A stretch of DNA of 64,000 nt from NCBI GenBank assembly GCA_938084575.1, contig CALKFG010000002.1, forward strand, positions 1 to 64,000, in the 5' to 3' direction. Positions within the stretch are counted from its first letter, which is position 1. Each line of letters opens with the position of its first letter. The stretch is from an uncultured Hyphomonadaceae bacterium. GTDB taxonomy: Bacteria > Pseudomonadota > Alphaproteobacteria > Caulobacterales > Hyphomonadaceae. Shown here in pieces: positions 1 through 7,870 of the stretch. The notes under the pieces are model-generated. The model saw nothing but the letters and a program-made list of their open reading frames with translations, searched no databases and was not told the origin of the DNA. Made by a program: the position numbers and the translations under genes.

Positions 1-277
1 GGCAGGGCTAAGACGACAAAGGGCTCAGGCCGCGAGGGGCAACGCCCGGGGCGCAGCATGGCCGCCGGCCGGTCCCACGCTCAGCCCGGCAGAGACAGGC
101 CCCGCGCCCCGCCAGCCTCGATGTCGACCTCAAAGGTCTCCAGATAGCGGCCACAGGGCCACCACGCCCAGATCAGATTATTCGATAATCATCATTATGG
201 GCAATATCTGTCACACCGACAGTCAGGCCGTGAAGATACGGCACCCATGCCCGATTTGCGAAATTTGTAACCCGGGC
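1..277. other. left-edge stretch without a supported gene
   Basis: I find no convincing gene in this stretch. The minus strand has a short open run of about 33 codons ending near base 86, with protein-like codon use, but stops lie just upstream and it has no ATG, GTG or TTG start. It could be noise or the remnant of a decayed gene. The part from about 170 to 240 is AT-rich compared with the neighbourhood. Confidence 0.4.
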
Positions 278-769
278 TCAGGAACCGACTGGAAGTAAGG
301 TGAATTTATATTCCGTGGCGCCCCCGGTCCACTCACACCGGAACCCGACCGTCTCCTCCGGGCATTTCACCTGAGCTTCACAACCACCCTGATCGAAAAA
401 ACACCCAACCGACAAATAGCCCATATCCTTGTCCTGACTCGCAAGCTGAATGCCATAATTGGCCTGAAAGGCCTCCGGGTCAAAACACTCGGTGTACAGA
501 ACATTGGCCTGAGTCTGCGACCGCGCCGGCATCGATTTGTAGAATTCCGATGTCGTCAGAAAGTCATAATCATCAAACTGAAAACTGGCCGTGCAGCTGA
601 ATTCGTTGAACGGAAATCCGGACAGGACCAGCGGCATGCCGGTCTGGTTCTGGATCAGAACACTTACTTTTCCGTCATAACGCACACAGTCTGTTTCTGA
701 AGACGCTGACAGGCCAAGACTTCCGCCCAGTATGAGGCCCATTAGTACGATTTTTTTATATTTTTTCAT
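278..769 (-). CDS. small Cys-rich secreted protein, function unknown
   Basis: A protein of about 163 residues. The chosen ATG is followed by MKKYKKIV and a hydrophobic stretch ending near ASS, a typical Sec signal peptide. The open frame extends further upstream to a GTG at 832, but that would bury the signal peptide. The mature part has seven cysteines (in contexts such as TDCV, FSCTA, VGCFF, GGCEA and FRCEW), suggesting disulfides in the periplasm or outside the cell. I recognise no family. The gene stands alone, has lower GC than its neighbours, and the AT-rich region upstream could hold its promoter. The Shine-Dalgarno sequence is weak. It could be a lineage-specific or acquired gene. That it is a real exported protein is likely; its function is not known. 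Confidence 0.6.
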   Translation of the reverse strand: MKKYKKIVLMGLILGGSLGLSASSETDCVRYDGKVSVLIQNQTGMPLVLSGFPFNEFSCTASFQFDDYDFLTTSEFYKSMPARSQTQANVLYTECFDPEAFQANYGIQLASQDKDMGYLSVGCFFDQGGCEAQVKCPEETVGFRCEWTGGATEYKFTLLPVGS

Positions 770-953
770 GGTTTCACGCTCGACCCATCTCTCGGCCGTC
801 CTGAAGACGCCGATTGAGATAAATGATCCCACCGGTTTCAGTATACCCTACCCTTCGTCACCGATAACCCACCCGCACGGGTTGGCCATGAGCCGTCAGG
901 CTTAGGACACCACAAAATCCCTAATTTATTGTTTTTAAACAACAAAGTTTTAT

Positions 954-994
954 CACGCCCTAAAGCGTATCCGCCGGGAATACGATAGGGCGTG
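954..994 (-). terminator. strong stem-loop downstream of the carboxylesterase gene
   Basis: CACGCCCTA at 954-962 pairs perfectly with TAGGGCGTG at 986-994, and the inner part (CGTAT against AATACG) extends the stem. It lies about 75 bases past the stop of the esterase gene. Read on the minus strand, the stem is followed by an A/T-rich stretch (ATAAAACTTTGTTG) rather than a clean U-run. It may be an intrinsic terminator or an mRNA-stabilising hairpin. A second small dyad, TTGTTT/AAACAA, lies close by at about 929-943. Confidence 0.45.
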
Positions 995-1068
995 TCGCCA
1001 GGTCGCAGCTGTGGGCGCGCGGGCCGACACCAAGCTCACCCCTGCTGCGGGCCATTCCGGCGGTCGGA

Positions 1069-2865
1069 TCAGGGCGCGAGCCGGGGGAGCTCAGCTTGCG
1101 GATCGGCCACAAGCACACCCCCCTCTTCCTCTTGCGGGGTTATGATCGGAACGGCCTGAGCAATGCGATCGACCATGGCGCGCTCCAGAACGTCGAGTTT
1201 GGCGGCCCTTATGCCGGCCTGAACCGCGATGGAGGGGTTGAAGGTCATCCACTGATCGGTCGCCGGCGCATAGCTGGGCCAGTGCACAAGGCCCGGACCA
1301 TTCGGGTCGCCGGTCGCGGCGAAATTCGTCCAGTAACGCCCCATGGCAGATGTCAGCTCCTTGTCGTCTTCGGTCAAACCGGCAATCGGGCTGTGGCTGT
1401 CAAAAACAAACAAAATTTCTGATGCATGAAATGCCCCGATCGTCTGTGACCGGGATGGGGGAACCCGGGTAAAGTGATACAGATAGCTCGGCTGGCCCTG
1501 TGCACCGTTGGACGCGGCCAGATATCGCATATGGACGCCGAACATGTCATCGCCCAGCATGTCGGTCTCGGCCCTCTGATATGTCTCCGGATCATCTAGT
1601 CCGTAGAGCCCGATCAGGGTGCTGGCATCCTCTGCCCCGTAGATCTCTTCCATATAGGTCAGGCGGTCCGGCAGTTCCTCAGGGAAATTTCGCACAAGAA
1701 GCGTCGGCCTCTGAATACTGTCATAGAACAAGGTCGCCTCGTCGGCATTATATCCCGCGAGGATTGGCACATTCTGAATGCGCCCACTGCCAATCGATTC
1801 GCCGATCAGGCGTGGCAGCACGACCCCATCCACTGTGGGCAGGGCGTATCCGCCCAGTTCGGGCTTTTTCCGGGTCTGGGCGATGAGCGTGTCGGCCGAC
1901 ACGGCCCGAAGGTCAGCTGCACTGGCCTCTGGCGGCGCCAGCCCCTCAAAGAAGTCAATCCCGGCCTGGTGCATGGTCAGACGGCCATCGATGGCCGTCG
2001 TCAGGCCGTTTGCATTATAGCTCGAGGCGCCGCTCTGAAGAATGGCCTTATGGAACAGCCCGTCTGACAAGGGCGAGGCCATGATTTCCGTCACGGACTG
2101 CGCCCCGGCACTCTCTCCGAAGATTGTCACATTGTTGGGGTCCCCTCCAAAGGCCGCAATATTATCACGGACCCAGTGCAAGGCTGCCATCTGGTCCAGC
2201 AGGCCGTAATTCCCGGAAACGCCGCGCGGGTCGTCGGCACTCAGGGCGGGATGGGCAAGGTAACCGAGCACACTGAGGCGGTAATTAATGGTCACAAGGA
2301 CAACGCCATTTTCGACCAGCTGATTGCCCTGATACACGCCGTCCGAACCCGATCCGGTCTGGTGGCTGCCGCCATGGATCCACACCATCACAGGCTGGAG
2401 CTGATCCGTTCCGGTAGTGCTGCTGCGGACATTCAGGAACAGACAGTCTTCGCTTTCATTCGGCTCTCCCCCACTCTGAAAGGAGATCGAGGCAAGATGA
2501 CGCTGTACCCGGTTGAGGCCCATGCCTTTGAGAATATCGTTGATAAACTCGTCGCTGCCTGAACGGGGCTGAAGGCATTCGGCCCCGAATTGACGGCCAT
2601 CCCGGACCCCCGTCCAGCCCGCTGCGGGCGCTGGCGGACGCCATCGCATCTCTCCGATGGGCGGCGCGGCAAAGGGGATGCCATTGGCCTGCAGGATCCC
2701 GGTATTGTTCGTGTCGATACCGGTCTGAATATCGCCCTGCGCAATCCGAATAATGGGGCCCGGCTCAAGTGGGGGGGCCGGACGCACAATCATCCAGACA
2801 AGCGCGCCATAGGCCAACACTGCTATGCCAGCGATGACCGCGGCTCCTGTCAGTATACGTTTCAT
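1069..2865 (-). CDS. type B carboxylesterase, membrane-anchored or secreted
   Basis: A carboxylesterase/lipase family protein (COesterase fold) of 598 residues that should hydrolyse carboxylic esters in the cell envelope. Residues 1-27 form a hydrophobic N-terminal segment (signal anchor). The signature EDCLFLNV lies near 139-146, the oxyanion-hole HGGS near 164, the nucleophile elbow GESAG with Ser252, the acidic residue in GYNADEATLF (Glu376) and the catalytic His in GAFHASE (His480), so the triad looks complete. The ATG at 2865 was chosen because it starts the hydrophobic segment; the frame is open further upstream but reads as Arg/Pro-rich noise. The gene lies 119 bases after the HupE/UreJ-like gene on the same strand and may be the last gene of that cluster. 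Its natural substrate cannot be told from sequence. Confidence 0.88.
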   Translation of the reverse strand: MKRILTGAAVIAGIAVLAYGALVWMIVRPAPPLEPGPIIRIAQGDIQTGIDTNNTGILQANGIPFAAPPIGEMRWRPPAPAAGWTGVRDGRQFGAECLQPRSGSDEFINDILKGMGLNRVQRHLASISFQSGGEPNESEDCLFLNVRSSTTGTDQLQPVMVWIHGGSHQTGSGSDGVYQGNQLVENGVVLVTINYRLSVLGYLAHPALSADDPRGVSGNYGLLDQMAALHWVRDNIAAFGGDPNNVTIFGESAGAQSVTEIMASPLSDGLFHKAILQSGASSYNANGLTTAIDGRLTMHQAGIDFFEGLAPPEASAADLRAVSADTLIAQTRKKPELGGYALPTVDGVVLPRLIGESIGSGRIQNVPILAGYNADEATLFYDSIQRPTLLVRNFPEELPDRLTYMEEIYGAEDASTLIGLYGLDDPETYQRAETDMLGDDMFGVHMRYLAASNGAQGQPSYLYHFTRVPPSRSQTIGAFHASEILFVFDSHSPIAGLTEDDKELTSAMGRYWTNFAATGDPNGPGLVHWPSYAPATDQWMTFNPSIAVQAGIRAAKLDVLERAMVDRIAQAVPIITPQEEEGGVLVADPQAELPRLAP

Positions 2866-2984
2866 CGGCCAGGCCTCCCCTGTTCTGAGCTCCGAGAGAT
2901 AGACCGCTCCTGGCGTTGAGCGAGGGATCCCTCGACTTTTTGCAGTCCGCCCGTGGTCAGGTGACCCGCGCCATTGCGCCGGCC

Positions 2985-3977
2985 TCACACCAGCGCGACA
3001 CCGGCCCCGACAAAGAAATAGCTGGCCCCGATCGTCAGCAGTGCGCCAAGACCGGCCTGAACGGCCCCGCGCCCGCGCGGGTGCAGGGCACCGGCGATCA
3101 GCAAAGCCAGCAGAACCGCCAGAATCACCAGGATCTGGCCGGCCTCGACCCCGAGATTGAAAAACAGCAGAGCCGGCACAACCGCACTGCCGGGCATGCC
3201 GGTATCGACCAGGCCGCCGGCGAAGCCAAAGCCGTGAAGAAGGCCGAACCCAAATGCGATCAGTTCCGGATACTGCCGCGCGATCCGACTTTGCGCGTCG
3301 TGCGGGCGTGACAGCTCATAGGCCATGAACAAGACCGACAGCGCGATCCCGGCCTCAACCGGGCCCGATGGCAGGTGAACCAGGCCAAGCACAGACAGGC
3401 CCAGTGTCAGGGAGTGGGCGAGCGTGAAGGTGGTTGCCACCGTAATCAGGCGAGCAACATGCGGAACCAGCAGGATCAGACCGATCACGAACAGGATATG
3501 ATCGAGTCCCCCCAGCAGGTGACGCAGCCCGAGGCTGAGAAAGGCCAGGGCCGGCAGCGGGGCCGCCTCGCCCAGACGGAACCCCGGATCCCGGCCGTTT
3601 AGCAGGAACCCCTGCTGATCCCCATGCGCATCTGTCACCCTGACATAGATGTCGGTCAGGCTTTGACGCAGCCCCTCTATACGGACCTCGACCCCGTTAA
3701 CGCCCCCCTCGCACACCGCTTGAAAGACCTCCGTGAGATATCCGTCAGACCGCCGCGGCAGCCCCTCAGGTGACAGCGCGCAGGGTGCCGCAAAATCCGG
3801 CCGCAGATTCAGCCCGCCCATGCGATCCTGCTCAAGCGACACGATTGGCTGCCGCAGGCGGACCTGCAGCGTCTCCGCGCTGACCTGCCGGATCTCCAGA
3901 TAGGCGGGCCGAACCTCATGGGCCTGGGCAAGGGGTACCACGGCCAGCCACAGGGCAAGAAGGCTGAGGAGTCTCAC
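2985..3977 (-). CDS. HupE/UreJ-family membrane protein
   Basis: A 330-residue protein with a signal peptide (1-19, ending AQA), a soluble extracytoplasmic domain of about 120 residues and a C-terminal multi-spanning membrane domain from about residue 142. The membrane part carries the family motif GLRHLLGGLDHILF (His153, Asp159, His160), a further His in FTLAHSLTLG (His188) and LLHGFGFAGG (His249). Characterised HupE/UreJ proteins are nickel or cobalt permeases, so metal transport is the family-based guess; this variant with a large N-terminal domain is not characterised as far as I know. It starts with GTG inside the stop of the PPIase gene (GTGA overlap), so the two are translationally coupled. 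The pairing suggests a shared envelope task with the DUF3604 protein. Confidence 0.82.
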   Translation of the reverse strand: MRLLSLLALWLAVVPLAQAHEVRPAYLEIRQVSAETLQVRLRQPIVSLEQDRMGGLNLRPDFAAPCALSPEGLPRRSDGYLTEVFQAVCEGGVNGVEVRIEGLRQSLTDIYVRVTDAHGDQQGFLLNGRDPGFRLGEAAPLPALAFLSLGLRHLLGGLDHILFVIGLILLVPHVARLITVATTFTLAHSLTLGLSVLGLVHLPSGPVEAGIALSVLFMAYELSRPHDAQSRIARQYPELIAFGFGLLHGFGFAGGLVDTGMPGSAVVPALLFFNLGVEAGQILVILAVLLALLIAGALHPRGRGAVQAGLGALLTIGASYFFVGAGVALV

Positions 3978-4810
3978 TCGTCCCGCCGTTCAACCGACAC
4001 GACATAGCCGGCCGCCAGAGCGCGATAGGCCTCGGTTTCGGCCGCGTCGAGGGACGCCGCGCGAACATCCTCAACGAGGCGATCCCCGACCTCGTGACGC
4101 TGCAGCCGGCGCGCCGGCTCAAATACAAGCCGCTCGACCAGATGCCAGCCATAGGACGATCTGACGGGCCCCCACCAGCCGGATCTCCCGTCGTCGCGGA
4201 TCAGCTCGGCGGCAAAGCCTGCACCAAACAGTTCAGCCAGAGCATCTTCCGGCCGGGGCGCATATTGCCGGGCCAGCATAAAGGCCTGTCCCATGCTGCG
4301 CCAGGCCTCAGGGTCCGGCTGGGTCTCGAGCGCCCGCTGCAGAGCGGCGATCGCCGCGTCGGACATCCGCCCATCCGGTCCGAGATAGATATGTCGAAAC
4401 CCGACCCTCGCCGGTTGCACATAGCGCTCTGCATGCGCCTGATAATAGGCGTTCAGCGCCGCGTCCGAGAGGTCCGGCTCAGCCAGGCCATCGCGGATCA
4501 GCAGCTCCATCTTCTGGGCCAGGCGCCGGCGCAGGATCACATCCCCCCGATCCAGCCCGAGGCGGCGCGCTTCGCGCACGAGAATTTCTTCCCGGACGTG
4601 AAAGTCGACCAGCGCGTCCAGCGCCGCGGCCTCTGGCCGTTGCCCGGTTTGAAGCTGGTACCGGCCCTCCAGCATGGCCAAATCGCTGTCAGTGACCTGA
4701 ATACGGTCAGCTTGCGGCTGACCGGGCAGACCCACGACAAACAGGCCGAGCCCGATCAGTGCGAACAGGGTAAACCGGTCGCTCAGAAGACCCCGCAGGA
4801 CGTTCAACAT
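3974..4810 (-). CDS. membrane-anchored parvulin-type peptidyl-prolyl isomerase
   Basis: A PpiC/SurA-like isomerase of about 278 residues. An N-terminal hydrophobic anchor (FTLFALIGLGLFVVGL) is followed by a helical chaperone-like part and a rotamase-type domain with GFRHIYLGPDG near residue 140 and SGWWGPVRSSYGWHLVE near 220, which match the conserved strands of parvulins. The expected location is the periplasmic face of the inner membrane, helping an exported protein fold. The ATG at 4810 begins just before the anchor; an in-frame ATG at 4825 is an alternative. It lies 31 bases downstream of the DUF3604 lipoprotein gene and overlaps the HupE-like gene by 4 bases, so its client may be one of these neighbours. 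That link is inference. Confidence 0.78.
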   Translation of the reverse strand: MLNVLRGLLSDRFTLFALIGLGLFVVGLPGQPQADRIQVTDSDLAMLEGRYQLQTGQRPEAAALDALVDFHVREEILVREARRLGLDRGDVILRRRLAQKMELLIRDGLAEPDLSDAALNAYYQAHAERYVQPARVGFRHIYLGPDGRMSDAAIAALQRALETQPDPEAWRSMGQAFMLARQYAPRPEDALAELFGAGFAAELIRDDGRSGWWGPVRSSYGWHLVERLVFEPARRLQRHEVGDRLVEDVRAASLDAAETEAYRALAAGYVVSVERRDE

Positions 4811-4841
4811 GCCATATGACCCCATCCAGACAGACCGTCTC

Positions 4842-6815
4842 TCAGCTGGGCGTATACCAGATGGGCGATGACCAGGCTCTTTCCTGAATGGTCGTTTCGA
4901 TATTCCAGCGGGGCGCCTCGCCTTCCCGCAGGGCATCCCAGGTTGACCAGCGACAGGTTGGATTCTGGAGGACCCGAACATAGTAGAACGCCGCCTGGTC
5001 GGCCTCGAATTCCGGATCTTTCCAGGTCGCCTTGAGCTCATCTGCACCCACATCAGCGGTGATGGCACAGCTTGCAGGGTCCACGCGCGCGCCATTGTCC
5101 GGACAGCGCTGGGTCTGTGGATCCACCGACGCGCCCTCCGAGCAGGCCGCATGAAAGATTTTCTCCTGCGTGACACCGTCGTCATCAACCCAGCCCTTGA
5201 CGATCTGCACCCGCTGCAGCGGTGCCTCGAACGGGTCCCGGAGCGCCCACACCATGAAGGTGGGCCCGGCGTCCATCTCCTCGGTGCCATACAGGTCCCC
5301 GCCCATGGCCACGCCGGTCTGGTAAAGGGTGGTCAGAACAGCAGGATCATTCATGTTCAGCCCGTCCAGCTGATGACCGGCAAAGAATCGCAGCCGGATC
5401 CTGGGACCGGATGTGGCGAAGGTTTCCTTGCGGCGCATGGCATCGAACAAGGCTTCCCGTGTATTTTCCTCGGCCCACACGCCGGCAAGGCCGGAAGCCC
5501 CCCATGTATGGTAATAGGTGTCACGATAAGACCGTCCGGACCCGTCCTGGGTCCGCTGGGCCGCCGCGGCCTCAACTTCGCCATTGGCGACGCTGATGCC
5601 GGCATTCCCGCCCTGCCCGGGAACCGAGCCCCGCAAAGACGGGGCGGCATCCAGAAGTCCGACCTTGGACCAGTAATTGGATTCCTCGAACGAGCCGGCA
5701 CCGGTATGGGAATCGCTCGCCCCGATCAGACCGAATTTATAAGGATTGCCGACGCCTGCCTCCGCAAGTTCCAGGCCGCGTCGATAGGCATCCCGAACAT
5801 AGCTGCCCTCGACCGCACTGATAATATTGGTGGCAATCTTATAGGGCATGATCTCGAAGCCCGCCCATTCATCATTCGGCGAGAGACCCGGATGGGTCTC
5901 GGACGTCCCCTTGACCTGGGTGACTTCCACAAGGGGCTCATTCCGCATCCGCCGCTCGACATAGCTCGCCGTGATCGGGGCGCCGTCATAGGTGGTTCTC
6001 TGGAACATGCGTCCGCCCGAAGCATTCGAATTGTGCGGGATGGCAAGCGAATCCATGCCGGCGGCCCGCCAGTCATCCATAACCGCCCATAACTCTTCCG
6101 GATTGGCCGAATCCATCCGCGAAAACGGAGCCAGAGGCGCGCGGTCGCCCCGGAAGACGACATTGCGATGGAGATTGTCACGCACGCCTCCTGCCGAAGT
6201 GTACTCATAGGCAATGAATGTGGTGAAGGTACCGGGATCATTGTGACGATTGGCCGAGGCCACGATGTCCGCCCAGGCGCTTTTGACGACACTCTGGTCA
6301 AGATATTCAAGCGTGCCGTCGGCACCAGCGAGATAGGGCATCATGTCGACAAAGACACCGCGGCGATCGTCGACCGTTTCGACCGACCGCAGCTGATCGG
6401 CCATGGGGTGGTCATAGGCCGGCGACCCGACCTCCGTCATCGCCGGCAGCATCCCCAGATACATGCCATGGTCGGTTACACCCTGGAAATCCAGCGGCCG
6501 GTCGAGCTTCATCTCAAAGCCTGCCGGGTGCTGCAGCGGCGCACCCTTGGCAAAGGCATAGGACTCGTCGGGCGTCGCCACCGTTCCAAACGCAAAGGCG
6601 TCAAAGGAATAACGGGTGTGCACATGCAGCTCGCCAAAATAGGCGTTGCGCGTCGGGTTTGGCTGATCCGCGGCCGACCCCGTCATTGCAGGCGCCCCGG
6701 CGACCGGCCCTTTGACCGGCGCCATGTCAGGCCCCGCGGGACCGCTGCAGGCGGTGAGAATGGCCCAAAGCCCGGCTGGTGCCGCGTATTTTGAAAAGAT
6801 AATCGACCGTGGCAT
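4842..6815 (-). CDS. DUF3604 lipoprotein with PHP-like metal-binding motifs
   Basis: A DUF3604 family protein of 657 residues. The signal peptide ends in a lipobox (LTAC, Cys23), so it is a lipoprotein. Motifs resembling PHP-type metallohydrolases occur in order: GELHVHTRYS (His64, His66), GVTDHG (Asp115, His116), AIPHNSN (His261), LVEVTQ (Glu297) and IGASDSHTG (Asp368, His370). This order implies a multinuclear metal site hydrolysing a phosphoester or similar bond, but no substrate is established that I know of. The start at 6815 is supported by GGGGAGGAA eight bases upstream; the frame stays open to 7073 without a sensible N-terminus. It is the first gene of a cluster with a PPIase, a HupE-like protein and an esterase. 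Confidence 0.85.
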   Translation of the reverse strand: MPRSIIFSKYAAPAGLWAILTACSGPAGPDMAPVKGPVAGAPAMTGSAADQPNPTRNAYFGELHVHTRYSFDAFAFGTVATPDESYAFAKGAPLQHPAGFEMKLDRPLDFQGVTDHGMYLGMLPAMTEVGSPAYDHPMADQLRSVETVDDRRGVFVDMMPYLAGADGTLEYLDQSVVKSAWADIVASANRHNDPGTFTTFIAYEYTSAGGVRDNLHRNVVFRGDRAPLAPFSRMDSANPEELWAVMDDWRAAGMDSLAIPHNSNASGGRMFQRTTYDGAPITASYVERRMRNEPLVEVTQVKGTSETHPGLSPNDEWAGFEIMPYKIATNIISAVEGSYVRDAYRRGLELAEAGVGNPYKFGLIGASDSHTGAGSFEESNYWSKVGLLDAAPSLRGSVPGQGGNAGISVANGEVEAAAAQRTQDGSGRSYRDTYYHTWGASGLAGVWAEENTREALFDAMRRKETFATSGPRIRLRFFAGHQLDGLNMNDPAVLTTLYQTGVAMGGDLYGTEEMDAGPTFMVWALRDPFEAPLQRVQIVKGWVDDDGVTQEKIFHAACSEGASVDPQTQRCPDNGARVDPASCAITADVGADELKATWKDPEFEADQAAFYYVRVLQNPTCRWSTWDALREGEAPRWNIETTIQERAWSSPIWYTPS

Positions 6816-7038
6816 CTGCCATTCCTCCCCTTTTGACCCCGCCGCGACTCTTGCTGGCCACCGTGTATGAGGTTCATGAAGCGATTGCTTCGGATTTGAC
6901 GCTAGCTTCGGTCGGATGGAAAGTCCAACGCCGGATGCCCCGACAGCCCCCCCGAGGGTTCTGAACCCACCCTGCGGGGATCGCCGCCGCAAGCCGCTGC
7001 ACCCGGACGGCGACACCAGGGCGCGGCGAACAGCGCAG

Positions 7039-7064
7039 CGCCTGCCCAAAGCTCGGGACAGGCG
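7039..7064 (-). other. stem-loop downstream of tRNA-Lys
   Basis: CGCCTGCCC at 7039-7047 can pair with GGG-A-CAGGCG at 7055-7064 around a 7-base loop. It lies 20 bases past the 3' end of tRNA-Lys and upstream of the DUF3604 gene on the same strand. No U-run follows, so it is a weak terminator candidate. The rest of 6816-7084 shows no gene; it should contain the promoter of the DUF3604 cluster, but I could not recognise clear -35/-10 boxes. Confidence 0.35.
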
Positions 7065-7084
7065 GTTCGTCATGGGGGTGGTTT

Positions 7085-7160
7085 TGGTACGCCCAACAGG
7101 ATTCGAACCTGTGACCTACTGATTAAAAGTCAGTTGCTCTACCAACTGAGCTATGGGCGC
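7085..7160 (-). tRNA. tRNA-Lys (anticodon TTT)
   Basis: On the minus strand the 76 bases fold as a tRNA. The acceptor arms GCGCCCA and TGGGCGT pair with one G-U at the first position. The D arm contains AGCTCAGTTGGTAGAGC, the anticodon loop is CTTTTAA with anticodon TTT, and the T arm contains GGTTCGAATCC. The CCA end is encoded (7085-7087). No gene overlaps it. Confidence 0.97.
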
Positions 7161-7270
7161 TCCGAAGACGCTGGACTAGAGGAAGCGGAGAGTCAGGTCA
7201 ACGGTCTTTTGCCAGCCCCGCCGCCGTCAATCACCTTGCCTTTACAGCAGAAACCCGTTTGAATTGGCCG

Positions 7271-7870
7271 ATGCGAAAAACACTTTTGTTTGCCAGCCTG
7301 ACCGCCCTGCTTCTTGGCGCCTGCGCCTCTAATCCTGCGCCCGCGGACACCCGTCCTGAGGGGACGGTCGGCGAGACGGCGTCACCAGGGGTGGTTCAGC
7401 GCACATCACAGGGTCTACCGGACGCTGCGGCGTCGCCCCTCACAGACCTGAATCTGAGACGGCAGACCATCCCAGAGCTTCTGAAAGCCATTGACAATCC
7501 CTACCATGTCGATGCGGGGATCTCCTGTGACGACATCACCAGCCAGGTCTCCGCGCTCGACGAACTGCTCGGCCGGGATTTCGATGTGCCCCCGCCCGAT
7601 CCTGCCAGCCTCAGCGAGCGTGCCGCCGAGGGGGCCTCGACGGCGTTCCTCGACACGGTCTCATCGACCGCTTCAAGTGTGATTCCCTTCCGCGGCGTGG
7701 TGCGAAATGTCTCCGGTGCCAACGCCCACGAGCGTCGGGTCCGCAAGGCATTTGAACGCGGGTCGCATCGGCGCACCTTTCTCAAGGGCATTGGCATGAT
7801 GCAAGGCTGCGTCAGCCCGGCCGCACCGCTGCCGCCTCCGCCAGAAGAAGACGACATCGTTTTCAAATAG
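7271..7870 (+). CDS. lipoprotein of unknown function
   Basis: A 199-residue protein beginning [10 protein letters not shown] with a lipobox LLLGAC (Cys18), so it should be exported and lipid-modified. A TTG twelve bases upstream is an alternative start, but ATG puts the charged n-region directly before the hydrophobic core. Behind the lipobox is a Pro/Ala/Thr-rich linker, then a helical part containing [16 protein letters not shown] and later [17 protein letters not shown] recognise no family. The 3' end overlaps the 3' end of tgt by 8 bases in convergent orientation, so there is no space for a terminator between them. The gene is monocistronic. Confidence 0.7.
   Translation: MRKTLLFASLTALLLGACASNPAPADTRPEGTVGETASPGVVQRTSQGLPDAAASPLTDLNLRRQTIPELLKAIDNPYHVDAGISCDDITSQVSALDELLGRDFDVPPPDPASLSERAAEGASTAFLDTVSSTASSVIPFRGVVRNVSGANAHERRVRKAFERGSHRRTFLKGIGMMQGCVSPAAPLPPPPEEDDIVFK

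Noticed and set aside
1-177. A gene tail on the minus strand at the left edge
   Set aside because: About 33 codons look protein-like and end in TGA, but stops lie just upstream and there is no ATG, GTG or TTG start, so the frame cannot be the tail of a longer intact gene.
6916-7122. A plus-strand frame ending in PTGFEPVTY next to tRNA-Lys
   Set aside because: This peptide is the well-known false translation of the tRNA T arm read from the wrong strand. No protein gene is present.
7085-7160. tRNA-Lys as an integration site for a mobile element
   Set aside because: No integrase, no partial repeat of the tRNA 3' end and no change in gene content beside it.
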